Below, in pieces: positions 17,040-25,647 of a stretch of 64,000 nt of DNA. The stretch's first letter is position 1, and every line of letters starts with the position of its first letter. The position numbers and the translations under genes were made by a program. Under the pieces are notes generated by a model. That model searched no databases. It was not told the DNA's origin and saw nothing but the letters and a program-made list of their open reading frames with translations. The DNA is from Pseudomonas gingeri (GTDB taxonomy: Bacteria; Pseudomonadota; Gammaproteobacteria; Pseudomonadales; Pseudomonadaceae): the NCBI RefSeq assembly GCF_013385425.1, contig NZ_JACAQA010000027.1:62001-126000 (forward strand), in the 5' to 3' direction.

Positions 17040-17378
17040 ATGATTCGTACAATCCCCAAGATAGCCTTGCTCGTTGGTGCACTCGCTGTCGCAGGCCAGG
17101 CCTCTGCCCATGGTGGCAACTGGGTCGGCCCTGCCTTGTTGGGTGGCGTGATCGGCGGAGCCATCGTCGGTTCGGTGATGTCAGAGAGCCGCCCGGCTTA
17201 TGTTCAGCAGCCCGTGTATGTGCAACCGGCCCCGGTCTATGTACAGCAGCCGCCTCCGGTCTATGTCCAACAACCGGTCTATGTCCAGCCGGCCCCGGTC
17301 TACGTCCAGGGTGGCTACTATGGCCGTCCGGTGTACTACGGTCATCCGCATTACTACGGCGGTGGCCCACGCTGGTAA
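17040..17378 (+). CDS. Exported YVQQP-repeat protein
   Basis: A 112-residue secreted or outer-membrane-associated protein. A signal peptide (1-22, cleavage after ASA) is followed by a glycine-zipper-like hydrophobic segment (GPALLGGVIGGAIVGSVM). Then come six or more imperfect PVYVQQP/PVYVQPAP repeats (residues 56-95) and a GGYYGRPVYYG-type Tyr/Gly/His tail. Start 17040 has GAGGAA six bases upstream. Similar proteins are common and uncharacterised in Pseudomonas. A terminator follows at 17399-17428. Confidence 0.8.
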   Translation: MIRTIPKIALLVGALAVAGQASAHGGNWVGPALLGGVIGGAIVGSVMSESRPAYVQQPVYVQPAPVYVQQPPPVYVQQPVYVQPAPVYVQGGYYGRPVYYGHPHYYGGGPRW

Positions 17379-17398
17379 TCGACAGGCAGAACAGCCAG

Positions 17399-17428
17399 GC
17401 CCTGCTCGCAAGAGCGGGGCTTTTTTTT
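17399..17428 (+). terminator. Intrinsic terminator
   Basis: GCCCTGCTC-GCAA-GAGCGGGGC with one mismatch, followed by eight T residues, just after the YVQQP-repeat gene. Confidence 0.9.
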
Positions 17429-17611
17429 GCGATATCCAAGCGTCGATGTCTGAATTGCGCCAGCAAAGGTCGCAGGCAAGACAACCGCCCAGCGGCAATA
17501 AAAGGCATGATATGACCTGTCGTCGCCCAGGACGGGCCTTAATACGACTGTCATATTTATGCCATGCCCGATCAGCAAGATCAGGCTGAATGATAAGAAC
17601 AAGGACGAACC

Positions 17612-17806
17612 ATGCCTACGCAGAACCCACATCGTACCGCTGGCCTCTGCACATCCAGCAAGGTCTACAGCGCCCTCACCGAGCTCAAGCAGCTCGAAGG
17701 CCACCGCACGGCCAAATTCCTCTCCTTGCTGGCCGAGAATCTGGTCCGCAAAGGGCTGCTGAATGAGCAGGAAGTGCTGAAGATGCTCGACCAGGTCGTC
17801 GACTGA
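17612..17806 (+). CDS. Small hypothetical helical protein
   Basis: A 64-residue, mostly helical soluble protein (KVYSALTELKQLEGHRTAKF, then a second amphipathic helix NEQEVLKMLDQVVD). AAGGACG lies six bases before ATG 17612. It is conserved-looking in composition and codon use with its neighbours, but no family is recognised. Confidence 0.6.
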   Translation: MPTQNPHRTAGLCTSSKVYSALTELKQLEGHRTAKFLSLLAENLVRKGLLNEQEVLKMLDQVVD

Positions 17807-17916
17807 CGCACTCTATTGCCGCCTGTCGATCTCGTCGATGTCCACTATCGAGCGCGATGATTTTCCTCCGATCGGGCCGGGCCTTAAGGTAGCTCCATAG
17901 ATTGATGGAGGTCCTC

Positions 17917-18099
17917 ATGGCCAAGGTACAAATCATGTCCGTAATCGGCAGTGCCGTTCCCGCCTCGCTCAGAGAGCTGGGCCTGCTCGCCTGCTGGTAC
18001 CTGGTTCGAGACGGTGTACCGATCAGCGGACCGTTCACCTCGCTGCGGGCAGCCAAGACTTCGTCGCAAAGCATGAACCTCTCTGCACTGAACGCCTGA
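17917..18099 (+). CDS. Small hypothetical protein
   Basis: A 60-residue protein whose centre (SLRELGLLACWYLVRDGVPI ... GPFTSLRAAK) resembles small pseudomonad DUF3509-like or YjfI-like proteins only loosely. The ATG at 17917 is preceded by TGGAGGTCC, a good ribosome-binding site, while the ATG at 17902 has none. It is followed by a terminator. Function unknown. Confidence 0.55.
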   Translation: MAKVQIMSVIGSAVPASLRELGLLACWYLVRDGVPISGPFTSLRAAKTSSQSMNLSALNA

Positions 18100-18145
18100 T
18101 CGGCCCAAGATTCCCGAAAACGTGCGTTGCTCCGCACACCCCTTT

Positions 18146-18170
18146 GCCCGCATTCGTTGCGGGCTTTTTT
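18146..18170. terminator. Intrinsic terminator
   Basis: GCCCGCA-ATTCG-TGCGGGC type stem followed by six T residues, between the 60-residue gene and the convergent membrane-protein gene. Confidence 0.9.
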
Positions 18171-18185
18171 ATGGGCGCGCGCTGA

Positions 18186-18746
18186 TCAGCCGCGCTCGGC
18201 CAGGGCGGCATTGACCTGGGCCCGATGGGCGAGCTTCTGCAGGCGCTTCTCCAGTTCGATCATCACCACGCGGTCGCTGCGACCACTTTCCAACTCGTCG
18301 ATCAGTGCCTGGGTCACCTGGCGCAGTTCATGGCTGATGACGATCCGGTCGTCGTTCAGGTCATCCTTGTGCGACTCGAACAGGCGATGCAGGAAATCCT
18401 CGAGAGTGCGCTGGCAGCGATGCCGGTCCGACGCCCGCAGGTGAGCGAGATTAGCGCTGATACGCCCCAGCAGGTCCAGCAGTTCGATGCCGAAATAGTG
18501 CAACCGCCGCGCATAACCCACCTCGCGCTCACGGCGTTGCTTGCGCTGCTCCTGGAACTCCTGCTTGCGCTGGATCGCCGGCACACTGATAGCCACCATC
18601 AGGCCGACCACAAGACCCACGGCCTGGATCCAGCCATACCAATCCGCCGATTTCGGAAAGAAGGCAAAGCCCAGCAACAGTACCGCCACCATCCCCGCCC
18701 AGACCACCATGGGCAGGTAATCCCTGCTGATCAAACCCTTCGGCAT
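18186..18746 (-). CDS. Membrane protein with C-terminal helical domain
   Basis: A 186-residue protein. Two membrane helices (residues 11-30 and 38-60) are followed by a charged coiled segment (QRKQEFQEQRKQRREREV) and a helical cytoplasmic domain of about 110 residues with no recognised family. It resembles hypothetical pseudomonad membrane proteins. The gene stands alone, its 5' side facing the integrase remnant. Function unknown. Confidence 0.7.
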   Translation of the reverse strand: MPKGLISRDYLPMVVWAGMVAVLLLGFAFFPKSADWYGWIQAVGLVVGLMVAISVPAIQRKQEFQEQRKQRREREVGYARRLHYFGIELLDLLGRISANLAHLRASDRHRCQRTLEDFLHRLFESHKDDLNDDRIVISHELRQVTQALIDELESGRSDRVVMIELEKRLQKLAHRAQVNAALAERG

Positions 18747-18906
18747 TGCCGGACTCCTGAGTCATTGGATCGCGTCGATTACGTCGCAAGCGCCGATGCT
18801 AATCGGTCCGCGAGGCCCGTACCACCACGTATCAGGCTGGGTACACAATTAAATAGCCATCACTTATCCGGCGTCCTGGCAAACATAGCAAAGAAGCGCG
18901 ACAACG

Positions 18907-19223
18907 ACCGCCGACGCGTCCGCAAGTCGTTTCCATTCGTGTTCCAACCGGCAGGAAACTCAGCGCGTCACGACCCCGACCAGCCCGTTCGAAAAGGCAC
19001 CGAAAAGCCTGAAAATAAGAGGGCGCAATCCATACAACTGCCGCCATACGTACGCTACTATGTGTCTTATGGCCAGCATGCATCCAGCCTTCATCGCCGG
19101 CCAGTTAGGACACAGCGTTCAGGTCCTCCTGCCGACCTATGCATGCTGGCTTAGCTCACCACGGATTGGACCGAGATCAGGAAGCTCGAAGAGAGAATGG
19201 GTACAACATTGGTACAAGAGTAA
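18907..19223 (+). pseudogene. Tyrosine recombinase (integrase) 3' remnant, frameshifted
   Basis: The 609-bp spacer between the membrane-protein gene and pbpG is not empty. In the frame of ATG 19069, read back to about 18907 and on to about 19160, it encodes RNPYNCRHTYATMCLM and then HPAFIAGQLGHSVQ and a LPTYACWLS segment. This is the tyrosine-recombinase core: box II Arg (codon 19042-19044) in RHTYAT, His of QLGHS, and the nucleophile Tyr (codon 19138-19140). A single-base shift near 19155 moves the frame; the new frame gives TDWTEIRKLEERMGTTLVQE and stops at 19221-19223. No 5' half or start codon is present, so this is a dead relic of a prophage or genomic island. The flanking 18747-18906 shows nothing coding. 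Confidence 0.85.
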
Positions 19224-19355
19224 ATTTTGTGTCAGTTAAGCCCAATATCTACAGAGGTGTGGCAACTTTCTGAACTATATTCATAAAATGTAACGTTTTT
19301 TTGAGAACGACCCGTTACCTACGGTTTACCCATTATTTTTTGCGAGTCCATCCGC

Positions 19356-20282
19356 GTGAACATTCGTCATTCCATCTTCGGCCTGGTTTTTGTCCTGGCA
19401 GGCGCCGCCATCACCCCTAACGTAGAAGCCCGCGAGACCGTCTCCGCCCCCCGTGATACCCATCATCTGCAAGTCGCTTCCGGCAGCGCCCTGGTCGTCG
19501 ATCTGCAAACCAACAAGACCCTTTACTCCAGCAACCCGGACGTGATCGTGCCGATCGCCTCGGTGACCAAGCTGATGACCGCCATGGTGGTGCTGGACGC
19601 CAAGCTGCCGATGGACCAGTACATCTCGGTGAACATCGCCGATACCCCGGAAATGAAAGGCGTGTTCTCCCGGGTCAAGCTCAACAGCGAGCTGCCGCGC
19701 AAGGAAATGATGCTGATCGCCCTGATGTCTTCGGAAAACCGTGCGGCGGCCAGTCTCGCCCACCACTACCCGGGCGGCTACGCGGCCTTTATCGCGGCGA
19801 TGAATGCCAAGGCCAGGTCCCTGGGCATGATCAATACCCACTATGTGGAACCCACCGGCCTGTCGGTCCATAACGTCTCCACCGCCCGTGACCTCAGCAA
19901 GTTGCTGATGGCCGCGCGTCACTATCCGATGTTGAGCGAACTGAGCACCACCAGGGAAAAGACCGTGGCGTTCCGCAAGCCCAACTACACCCTGGGCTTT
20001 CACAACACCGACCATCTGGTCAATAAAGACAACTGGGACATCAAGATCACCAAGACCGGCTTCACCAACCAGGCCGGTCACTGCCTGGTACTGGTCACCA
20101 ACATGGGCGGTCGCCCGGTGGCGTTGGTGATTCTCGATGCGTTCGGCAAGTACACTCATTTCGCCGATGCCAGCCGGATCCGCAACTGGATCGAAACCGG
20201 CAAGAGCGGTGGCGTACCGGATGTGGCCCTGCGCTACAAGTCCGAGAAGAACCTCAAGAGCCGCGACCAAGCGTCAAAGTAA
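19356..20282 (+). CDS. pbpG: D-alanyl-D-alanine endopeptidase (PBP7)
   Basis: A 308-residue periplasmic low-molecular-weight penicillin-binding protein that cuts D-Ala-mDAP cross-links in peptidoglycan. The signal peptide spans residues 1-26. The three active-site motifs are SVTK (S69 to K72), SEN (126-128) and KTG (233-235). The length matches E. coli PbpG (about 310). The start codon is GTG at 19356, with an A/T-rich leader (19224-19355) likely to hold the promoter. The integrase remnant lies immediately upstream. It stands alone. Confidence 0.95.
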   Translation: MNIRHSIFGLVFVLAGAAITPNVEARETVSAPRDTHHLQVASGSALVVDLQTNKTLYSSNPDVIVPIASVTKLMTAMVVLDAKLPMDQYISVNIADTPEMKGVFSRVKLNSELPRKEMMLIALMSSENRAAASLAHHYPGGYAAFIAAMNAKARSLGMINTHYVEPTGLSVHNVSTARDLSKLLMAARHYPMLSELSTTREKTVAFRKPNYTLGFHNTDHLVNKDNWDIKITKTGFTNQAGHCLVLVTNMGGRPVALVILDAFGKYTHFADASRIRNWIETGKSGGVPDVALRYKSEKNLKSRDQASK

Positions 20283-20525
20283 GCCCTGATACCGTGGCCC
20301 GATTCTTCGGGCCACGTGCTGTCGTGCTCGAGTGCCTGTTCCTGCGCGCCTATCACCTGGCTGAACTGGGCCCGTCAGTCTGCCTCGCTGGCAGTGATGT
20401 GACTTCGACGGCCCTGCTCGATCAGCCACAAGCGGAGTCCAATCCGTCGCCATAAGCCCAAAGGTGCCGCCGCGCACCCAAACCGGCATAATCGCGCTCC
20501 GCCTCCGTCGAACAGGACGTCACCC

Positions 20526-23057
20526 GTGAGCGCCGCACGCCCCCCAACCCGCGAGAACAAAAACATCGGCCGCCTGTTGCTCGAACTGCTGTGGCTGCTC
20601 CTGGTACTGCTGGTGCCGATGGTCTTCGTCACGATCCTCCCGCCCTTGCTCGCCCTGGCCGTGGTCATCGTCTGCGCCGGGGCGATGTGGGTCTGTGTGA
20701 ACGTCGGTTGGCCCAAAGGCGGACGAGCCTTTGCCCGGCTGATGATCTCGGCGGTTTTTGGCCTGGGCTTCAGCCTCGGCCGGGCACTGCCCGATTACTG
20801 GGACATCGCGGCTGCCTGCCTGGCGATTTTCCCCGGGCTGGCTTGCGTGAGCATTTGGGAGAAGCACCTGGGCCTGGTAAAGCCCACCACGCAGACCCCA
20901 CCCGCTGGCAGCGGTGCCAGTGCCTGGGGTGGCCAGGAGCCAACACTGACGCCCGAAGGCGAGCCGATCCGGGTGTTCAACCACGGCGAAATCGCCATGG
21001 GCGGCCCGGTGATGTGCGACTACCTGTTTCCCGACGGCACCCTGCTCGAAGGACTGGGCGCCTCGGCGCGCTTTTCCAGTGACGCCCGCTACTTCGCCGC
21101 CCCCATTCCGTCGCGCAGCAGTTGGGGCCTGGTAATCCTCGACCGCACCTTGCACCGCCTCTATCGCTGCCAGGCGGATCAGTTCTGGGAACTGGACACT
21201 TTCAATGAGCAAGGCCTCGGTGGGCGTTACAGTCCGTTGGTGGACAACGGTTCCCACCAGCACTCCCTTGAAGAGTTATTGCAAGACGCCCAAGCCATCG
21301 ACCTGCTCCCAGTCAGCGATCTCTGGCTGGAACCGGGCAACTGGCAACAAGCCCTGGCCCGGCAACAGATCGAATATCGCTCCCCCGATGGTCGGCATCG
21401 GCTAAATGGCCAACTGACCCTGCCCGATAGCCTGAGGGAACTGGACCAACCGACCCACCCGATCAACCATCCCGATTACCGGCTCAGCGTCGATAACGCC
21501 CCTTCATTCTTGTTGATCTCGGCCCAGACGCCGATTGTCTGGAGCGCTGACAACCGCAGCCTGATCTGTCGGGCCCGCACACTGGACTCGTCAGAGCCGC
21601 ACCAAGCGCTATGGCTCTGGCAGCAGGATCGGGGCTGGCGCCCCCTGCGCAGCCCCTGGAGCCGCGACAACCGCAGCCCTAGCGGATACTGGAGCCAACC
21701 GGTGGCGCTGGACGAGCAGCAGGTCTGGCTGGAGAGCGAGCTGCCGCTGTCGCAACCCGACAACGGACATTACGGCTACCAGTTGCACAGTATCCACAGT
21801 GACTCGCAGATTCTGGTCGGCCACGACCCTCTGGGCCGCGAGCAGACTGCCGAATGGAACAGGCCCCGTATCCGCCTGGTCCTGCCGCTGGACAGCGACG
21901 GGAGCACGGCCAGCGTAACCATCGAGTCAGAGCCGCTGGCGAATGGCACCCACGCCCACTTCACCTTGCTCCAGGACGATCAGGACGACTCAGCCGGCTA
22001 CCAGTGCCGGATCGGTGACTGGACCCTGCCCGGCCTTTGGCGCCTGGATCATCGAGTGAGCGACTGCTCCCATTATCTGGCGCTGGTACCGTTTGCCCTG
22101 TATCCGGCGGTGCCCGACCGCGTGATGGTGGCCGATCCCCGGCAACATCGGCTGATCGAGAGTCCACCGATGCGGGTCGCCGGGCTGGTGGATTTCAAGG
22201 CGGCGACGCTGAGCGTCGCAGTGATTGTCGGGCGCCTGCCGCGGGACGTCGCCAGTACGCCGCTGCAACGTTTTACCGAAGCCGTCCCTGATGCGTCCCA
22301 AGCCGCCGAGTTCTGCCGATACCGCGAAGACTCGCGCCTCTACTACGAGCTGTGCAGACTGCAATTGAGTGGCGACAACCTGCAAGATTTGCCCGCCTGG
22401 CGTTGGGTCAAGCAGCCACAGATCGCCAGCGCCGAAGGCGAGTTTATCCAACCCTCCCCGACCGGCCTGGACGCCGCCTGGCTGTTCGGCACCAGTACCG
22501 AATACGGCGACGATCTGGGGCGCGGGCATATTGCTCGCCTGGGCGGACACCTGCTGACCGCTTCCGGCTGTGCCCTGTCGGACCTGGCCCCCTCCATGGC
22601 CTGGTCGCCGAAGGGACGCTACCTTGCGCTGACCCGACTCTATCTCGACCATCGCAACTTCGCTGACAGCTACAATCGCAGCGCCTGGAAACTCCTGCTG
22701 CTGGATGTCGAGGCACACACCTTGCGCACCGCACCCGGCTGGCTGGGCAACCGACCACAGCTCATCGACTTTGCTGCCGACGCCCTGCACTTGCGCCAGT
22801 TCGAAGCGGACTGGGATCAGCGGGATGGCTCCGACCCGGGTACTCGTGTGAAGATCGCCTTGAAAGAGATACTGGAGTGGCCGTGCGAACCCTTGCAACT
22901 GCAAGCAGGCCTCTGGCTGACAGCCGCCGAGGCGGCTCATGCCCAGGCTTGGCAAACCCTGGAAAGACCGGAACCGCTTCGACTTCTGCAGGAACAGGCT
23001 ACGCTACAGACCAGTCGCCGCCCCGAATCATCTCGCACCGGACCCGCTCATGAGTAA
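20526..23057 (+). CDS. Large membrane-anchored protein of unknown function
   Basis: An 843-residue protein of no recognised family. Residues 15-120 hold two or three long hydrophobic stretches (LLLELLWLLLVLLVPMVFVT, LALAVVIVCAGAMWVCVNVG and FPGLACVSIW). The remaining 700 residues look like a soluble beta-rich domain with many Trp/Asp/Leu strands, such as LWLWQQDRGWRPL and APSMAWSPKGRYLALTRL. The latter is typical of WD40/TolB-like propeller blades, and several blade-like repeats may be present. The start is GTG 20526. The 3' end overlaps the AraC gene by eight bases, so the two are probably translated together. Confidence 0.7.
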   Translation: MSAARPPTRENKNIGRLLLELLWLLLVLLVPMVFVTILPPLLALAVVIVCAGAMWVCVNVGWPKGGRAFARLMISAVFGLGFSLGRALPDYWDIAAACLAIFPGLACVSIWEKHLGLVKPTTQTPPAGSGASAWGGQEPTLTPEGEPIRVFNHGEIAMGGPVMCDYLFPDGTLLEGLGASARFSSDARYFAAPIPSRSSWGLVILDRTLHRLYRCQADQFWELDTFNEQGLGGRYSPLVDNGSHQHSLEELLQDAQAIDLLPVSDLWLEPGNWQQALARQQIEYRSPDGRHRLNGQLTLPDSLRELDQPTHPINHPDYRLSVDNAPSFLLISAQTPIVWSADNRSLICRARTLDSSEPHQALWLWQQDRGWRPLRSPWSRDNRSPSGYWSQPVALDEQQVWLESELPLSQPDNGHYGYQLHSIHSDSQILVGHDPLGREQTAEWNRPRIRLVLPLDSDGSTASVTIESEPLANGTHAHFTLLQDDQDDSAGYQCRIGDWTLPGLWRLDHRVSDCSHYLALVPFALYPAVPDRVMVADPRQHRLIESPPMRVAGLVDFKAATLSVAVIVGRLPRDVASTPLQRFTEAVPDASQAAEFCRYREDSRLYYELCRLQLSGDNLQDLPAWRWVKQPQIASAEGEFIQPSPTGLDAAWLFGTSTEYGDDLGRGHIARLGGHLLTASGCALSDLAPSMAWSPKGRYLALTRLYLDHRNFADSYNRSAWKLLLLDVEAHTLRTAPGWLGNRPQLIDFAADALHLRQFEADWDQRDGSDPGTRVKIALKEILEWPCEPLQLQAGLWLTAAEAAHAQAWQTLERPEPLRLLQEQATLQTSRRPESSRTGPAHE

Positions 23058-23886
23058 ATCGTCCTCAACCGTCCCTGATGACAAGGCCCCCTACTTCTGG
23101 CGGGACGAACGCCTGCCCTTCATCGAGGCCCGCTCGATCCAGGACGGCCGCAAGGTCTGCTATTCCCGGCATTCCCACGAACACTTCTCGATCGGTGCGA
23201 TCACCCACGGCCAGAGCACCTACATCAACGAGCAGAACCAATGGCGGGTCGCGGCCGGCACCGTGGTGCTGATGAATCCGGGTGAGGTGCATGCCTGCAA
23301 CCCCATCGAAGACCAGCCCTGGGCCTATCGCATGTTCTATGTCGAAATAGCCTGGCTGACATCACTGCAACATGAACTGGGGTTCAGCCCGGATCTGGAC
23401 TTCCGGGCATTTTCCACGCCCCATACCCGCGATCCGGCACTCTATGAAGGCTTGAACAGCCTGTACGAAACCCTGGTGGACGACGAGCTCGCGCTCCTGG
23501 AAAAACAGTGCGCCCTGGTCGAGTTCTTCACCCTGCTGCAGCACCGTTTGAACCCGGCGCCACGGCCGGCTCGGGAGATCAACCAGAAACTGGAACGGGC
23601 TGCGGCCTACATTCATAAACACTGCACCGAAGCCCTGAAGCTGGAAGACATCTGCCAGGCCGCGCAGTTGTCGGCGTCGTACCTGACCCGCGCCTTCAAA
23701 CAGCATTACGGCATGACGCCCCACGCCTTCCTGGTCAACCGGCGCATCCAGTACGCACGCAATCGGCTGCGCCGTGGCGGCCTGATCGCCGACGTCGCGC
23801 TGGAGGCCGGCTTCGCCGACCAGGCGCACTTCCAACGGGCATTCAAACAACACCTGGCCGCGACACCGGGGCAGTATCGCGGTTGA
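23050..23886 (+). CDS. AraC-family transcriptional regulator
   Basis: A 278-residue regulator. It has an N-terminal cupin-like AraC ligand domain (HSHEHFSIGAITHG and GTVVLMNPGEVHACN) and a C-terminal double HTH (EALKLEDICQAAQLSASYLTRAFKQHYG and the second helix IADVALEAGFADQAHFQRAF). ATG 23050 overlaps the preceding gene by eight bases. It converges on a LysE exporter gene with only six bases between stops. Such AraC/LysE pairs typically sense and export an amino acid, so the LysE gene is its likely target, by analogy. Confidence 0.92.
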   Translation: MSKSSSTVPDDKAPYFWRDERLPFIEARSIQDGRKVCYSRHSHEHFSIGAITHGQSTYINEQNQWRVAAGTVVLMNPGEVHACNPIEDQPWAYRMFYVEIAWLTSLQHELGFSPDLDFRAFSTPHTRDPALYEGLNSLYETLVDDELALLEKQCALVEFFTLLQHRLNPAPRPAREINQKLERAAAYIHKHCTEALKLEDICQAAQLSASYLTRAFKQHYGMTPHAFLVNRRIQYARNRLRRGGLIADVALEAGFADQAHFQRAFKQHLAATPGQYRG

Positions 23887-23892
23887 TTCGCC

Positions 23893-24480
23893 TCAAGGCA
23901 GCAACAGGTAGATCGCGCTGAGGGCCAGCAACAAGGCCATCAGCCGATTGAACAGGCGCATGCCCTTGGGATTGTCCAGATAGTGCCGCAGAAAGGTTCC
24001 GGCAAATCCCCAACAGGCAATCGAGCCGTAGCAGATCACGAAGTACACCGCCGCGAATTGCCACACCAACCGCGCTTCGCCATTGGCCGCAAACGCCCCC
24101 ATCCCCGCCACGCAGGCCAGCCAGGCCTTGGGATTGAGCCACTGCATCACCGCGCCGACCGTCATCGTCGGCTGTTTGCCGGACTGGCTGGTATTGAGAC
24201 CGCCATCGTCGAGCGCCAGCTTCAAGGCCATGTACAACAGGAACGCCACACCGGCCAGCTGGATCACCCGGGTCAAACTCGGCACGAACAACAGCAGCTC
24301 ATTCAACCCGAGGCCGATCAGGACCAGCAACAGGGTGAAGCCCAGGGTCGCGCCCGTCACGTGCCGCAAGCTGGCACGCCAGCCGAACTGTGCACCGGCG
24401 CTCAGGGCCACGATATTGACCGGGCCGGGGGTGATGGAAGAGGCCAGCGCAAAGGCCGCCATGGAAACAAGAATGCTCAT
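23893..24480 (-). CDS. LysE/RhtB family amino-acid exporter
   Basis: A 195-residue membrane exporter with about six hydrophobic segments. The LysE signature SITPGPVNIVALSAGAQFG lies at residues 15-33 and MQWLNPKAWLACVAGMG at about 112-128. It exports a small amino acid or derivative; the substrate is unknown. It is paired tail to tail with an AraC regulator. A small lipoprotein gene is divergent upstream. Confidence 0.9.
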   Translation of the reverse strand: MSILVSMAAFALASSITPGPVNIVALSAGAQFGWRASLRHVTGATLGFTLLLVLIGLGLNELLLFVPSLTRVIQLAGVAFLLYMALKLALDDGGLNTSQSGKQPTMTVGAVMQWLNPKAWLACVAGMGAFAANGEARLVWQFAAVYFVICYGSIACWGFAGTFLRHYLDNPKGMRLFNRLMALLLALSAIYLLLP

Positions 24481-24670
24481 CGTCTACCTTCTGCATGAGT
24501 GGATGTCGGGGCTGAAGGTACCCATGCGCACGGGCGGCGGTATTGAAGAAAACTCCCCTGTACAGCCTTTTGCCCCACAGACGAAATGTTTCATCCAGCA
24601 AAGCGTTCAAGCGGCGTAAGATGAACAAGGTGTTAATCGTGCATCGTATCCAGCCAGGGGAAACCGAACC

Positions 24671-24880
24671 ATGAAGCCGAACCTCGTCAAAGTCGCGCTG
24701 GTAATGAGCGCCCTGCTGTTGAGCGCCTGCTCCGGCACGAGCACGATGACCAGCAACAGTGCCTGCTATACCGAAAGCTGTAACCAGCACTACGACAGCA
24801 AACCGGTCACCCAGAGTTTTGGCGCCTCGAACCTGGGCAGCAGCTTCCGTGAGTACGGCACCAGCATGCTGCGCGACTAA
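24671..24880 (+). CDS. Small lipoprotein
   Basis: A 69-residue protein with a signal peptide ending in the lipobox LLSAC (Cys20), followed by a Ser/Thr-rich stretch, two Cys (SACYTESC) and a polar C-terminus. AGGGGAA precedes ATG 24671. The mature chain of about 50 residues shows no family. Its location is probably the outer or inner membrane. Confidence 0.75.
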   Translation: MKPNLVKVALVMSALLLSACSGTSTMTSNSACYTESCNQHYDSKPVTQSFGASNLGSSFREYGTSMLRD

Positions 24881-25118
24881 GTTCAATCGCTGATCAACGG
24901 CTGGCTGCATCCCCCGGCAGCCACGTTGATTTGCACGCAAAAAGCCAGGCCTGGTCCTGCTATCTCATAGGAAATGTCCGACTTTCCACTCCCTAGCTTT
25001 ACGTCGATTATCTGAATCTGGACCGCTGCCCCCGACAGCGCCTGCCCAGCCCTCGCTTTTGACGGGAGCCTGCCGTCAGGCGGTGCCTTCTGGTCACTTG
25101 TCCCTTGCAGGAGATACG

Positions 25119-25646
25119 ATGAAGCTATCGATGAACTTATACGACGCACTGACGAGCATCAGCGTCCCTCCGAACAAGGCCAAGGCGGTTGTAAATGCCT
25201 GGGAGTCGGATATGGAAAAATTCGCGACAAAGTCTGATCTGCTCCGCACCGAGACCCAGTTGCAAACGTCGATTACGGAATTGGGCTCAGAAGTTCGCTC
25301 ACTGGGCACCGAACTGCGCGCACTGATCAATGAACAGGGTGCAGAACTGCGAGCCTCCATAAAGGAGCAAGGCGCGGAACTGCGAGAGTCCATGACGAAG
25401 CAAGGCACAGAACTGCGAGAAGCCATGACGAAGCAGGGCGCGGAGCTGCGAGAGGCCATGACGAAGCAAGGCGCAGAACTGCGAGAGGCCATTACAGAAC
25501 AAGGTGCAAAATTCCAGGTATCCGTTGCTGAAATGGACTCACAGAACAAGATCCTGCGCTGGCAGCTCAGCATCCTGCTCGTCTGCATCACCATTCCCCT
25601 GCTCAAGCTGGCTTACGATATGCTGATCAAGTTCACCTTGAACTGA
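25119..25646 (+). CDS. Coiled-coil membrane protein with 11-residue repeats (DUF1640/CCDC90-like)
   Basis: A 175-residue protein. Residues 1-45 (LYDALTSISVPPNKAKAVVNAWE ... FATKSDL) resemble the N-terminus of DUF1640/CCDC90-type proteins. Residues 71-136 are six 11-residue repeats of the type TKQGAELREAM, ideal for a hendecad coiled coil. Residues 149-172 form one C-terminal membrane helix. AGGAGA lies before ATG 25119; the longer frame from 25059 is not needed. It is probably an oligomeric membrane-anchored stalk, but its function is unknown. Its 3' end nearly touches the convergent LysR gene (1 bp between the two stops). Confidence 0.8.
   Translation: MKLSMNLYDALTSISVPPNKAKAVVNAWESDMEKFATKSDLLRTETQLQTSITELGSEVRSLGTELRALINEQGAELRASIKEQGAELRESMTKQGTELREAMTKQGAELREAMTKQGAELREAITEQGAKFQVSVAEMDSQNKILRWQLSILLVCITIPLLKLAYDMLIKFTLN
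25329..25526 (+). repeat. Six tandem 33-bp coding repeats
   Basis: Six in-frame units of 33 bp, each encoding an 11-residue hendecad. The middle units (25395-25493) are almost identical, the outer units have diverged. Slippage or unequal exchange could change the copy number without breaking the frame. Confidence 0.9.
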
Positions 25647-25647
25647 G

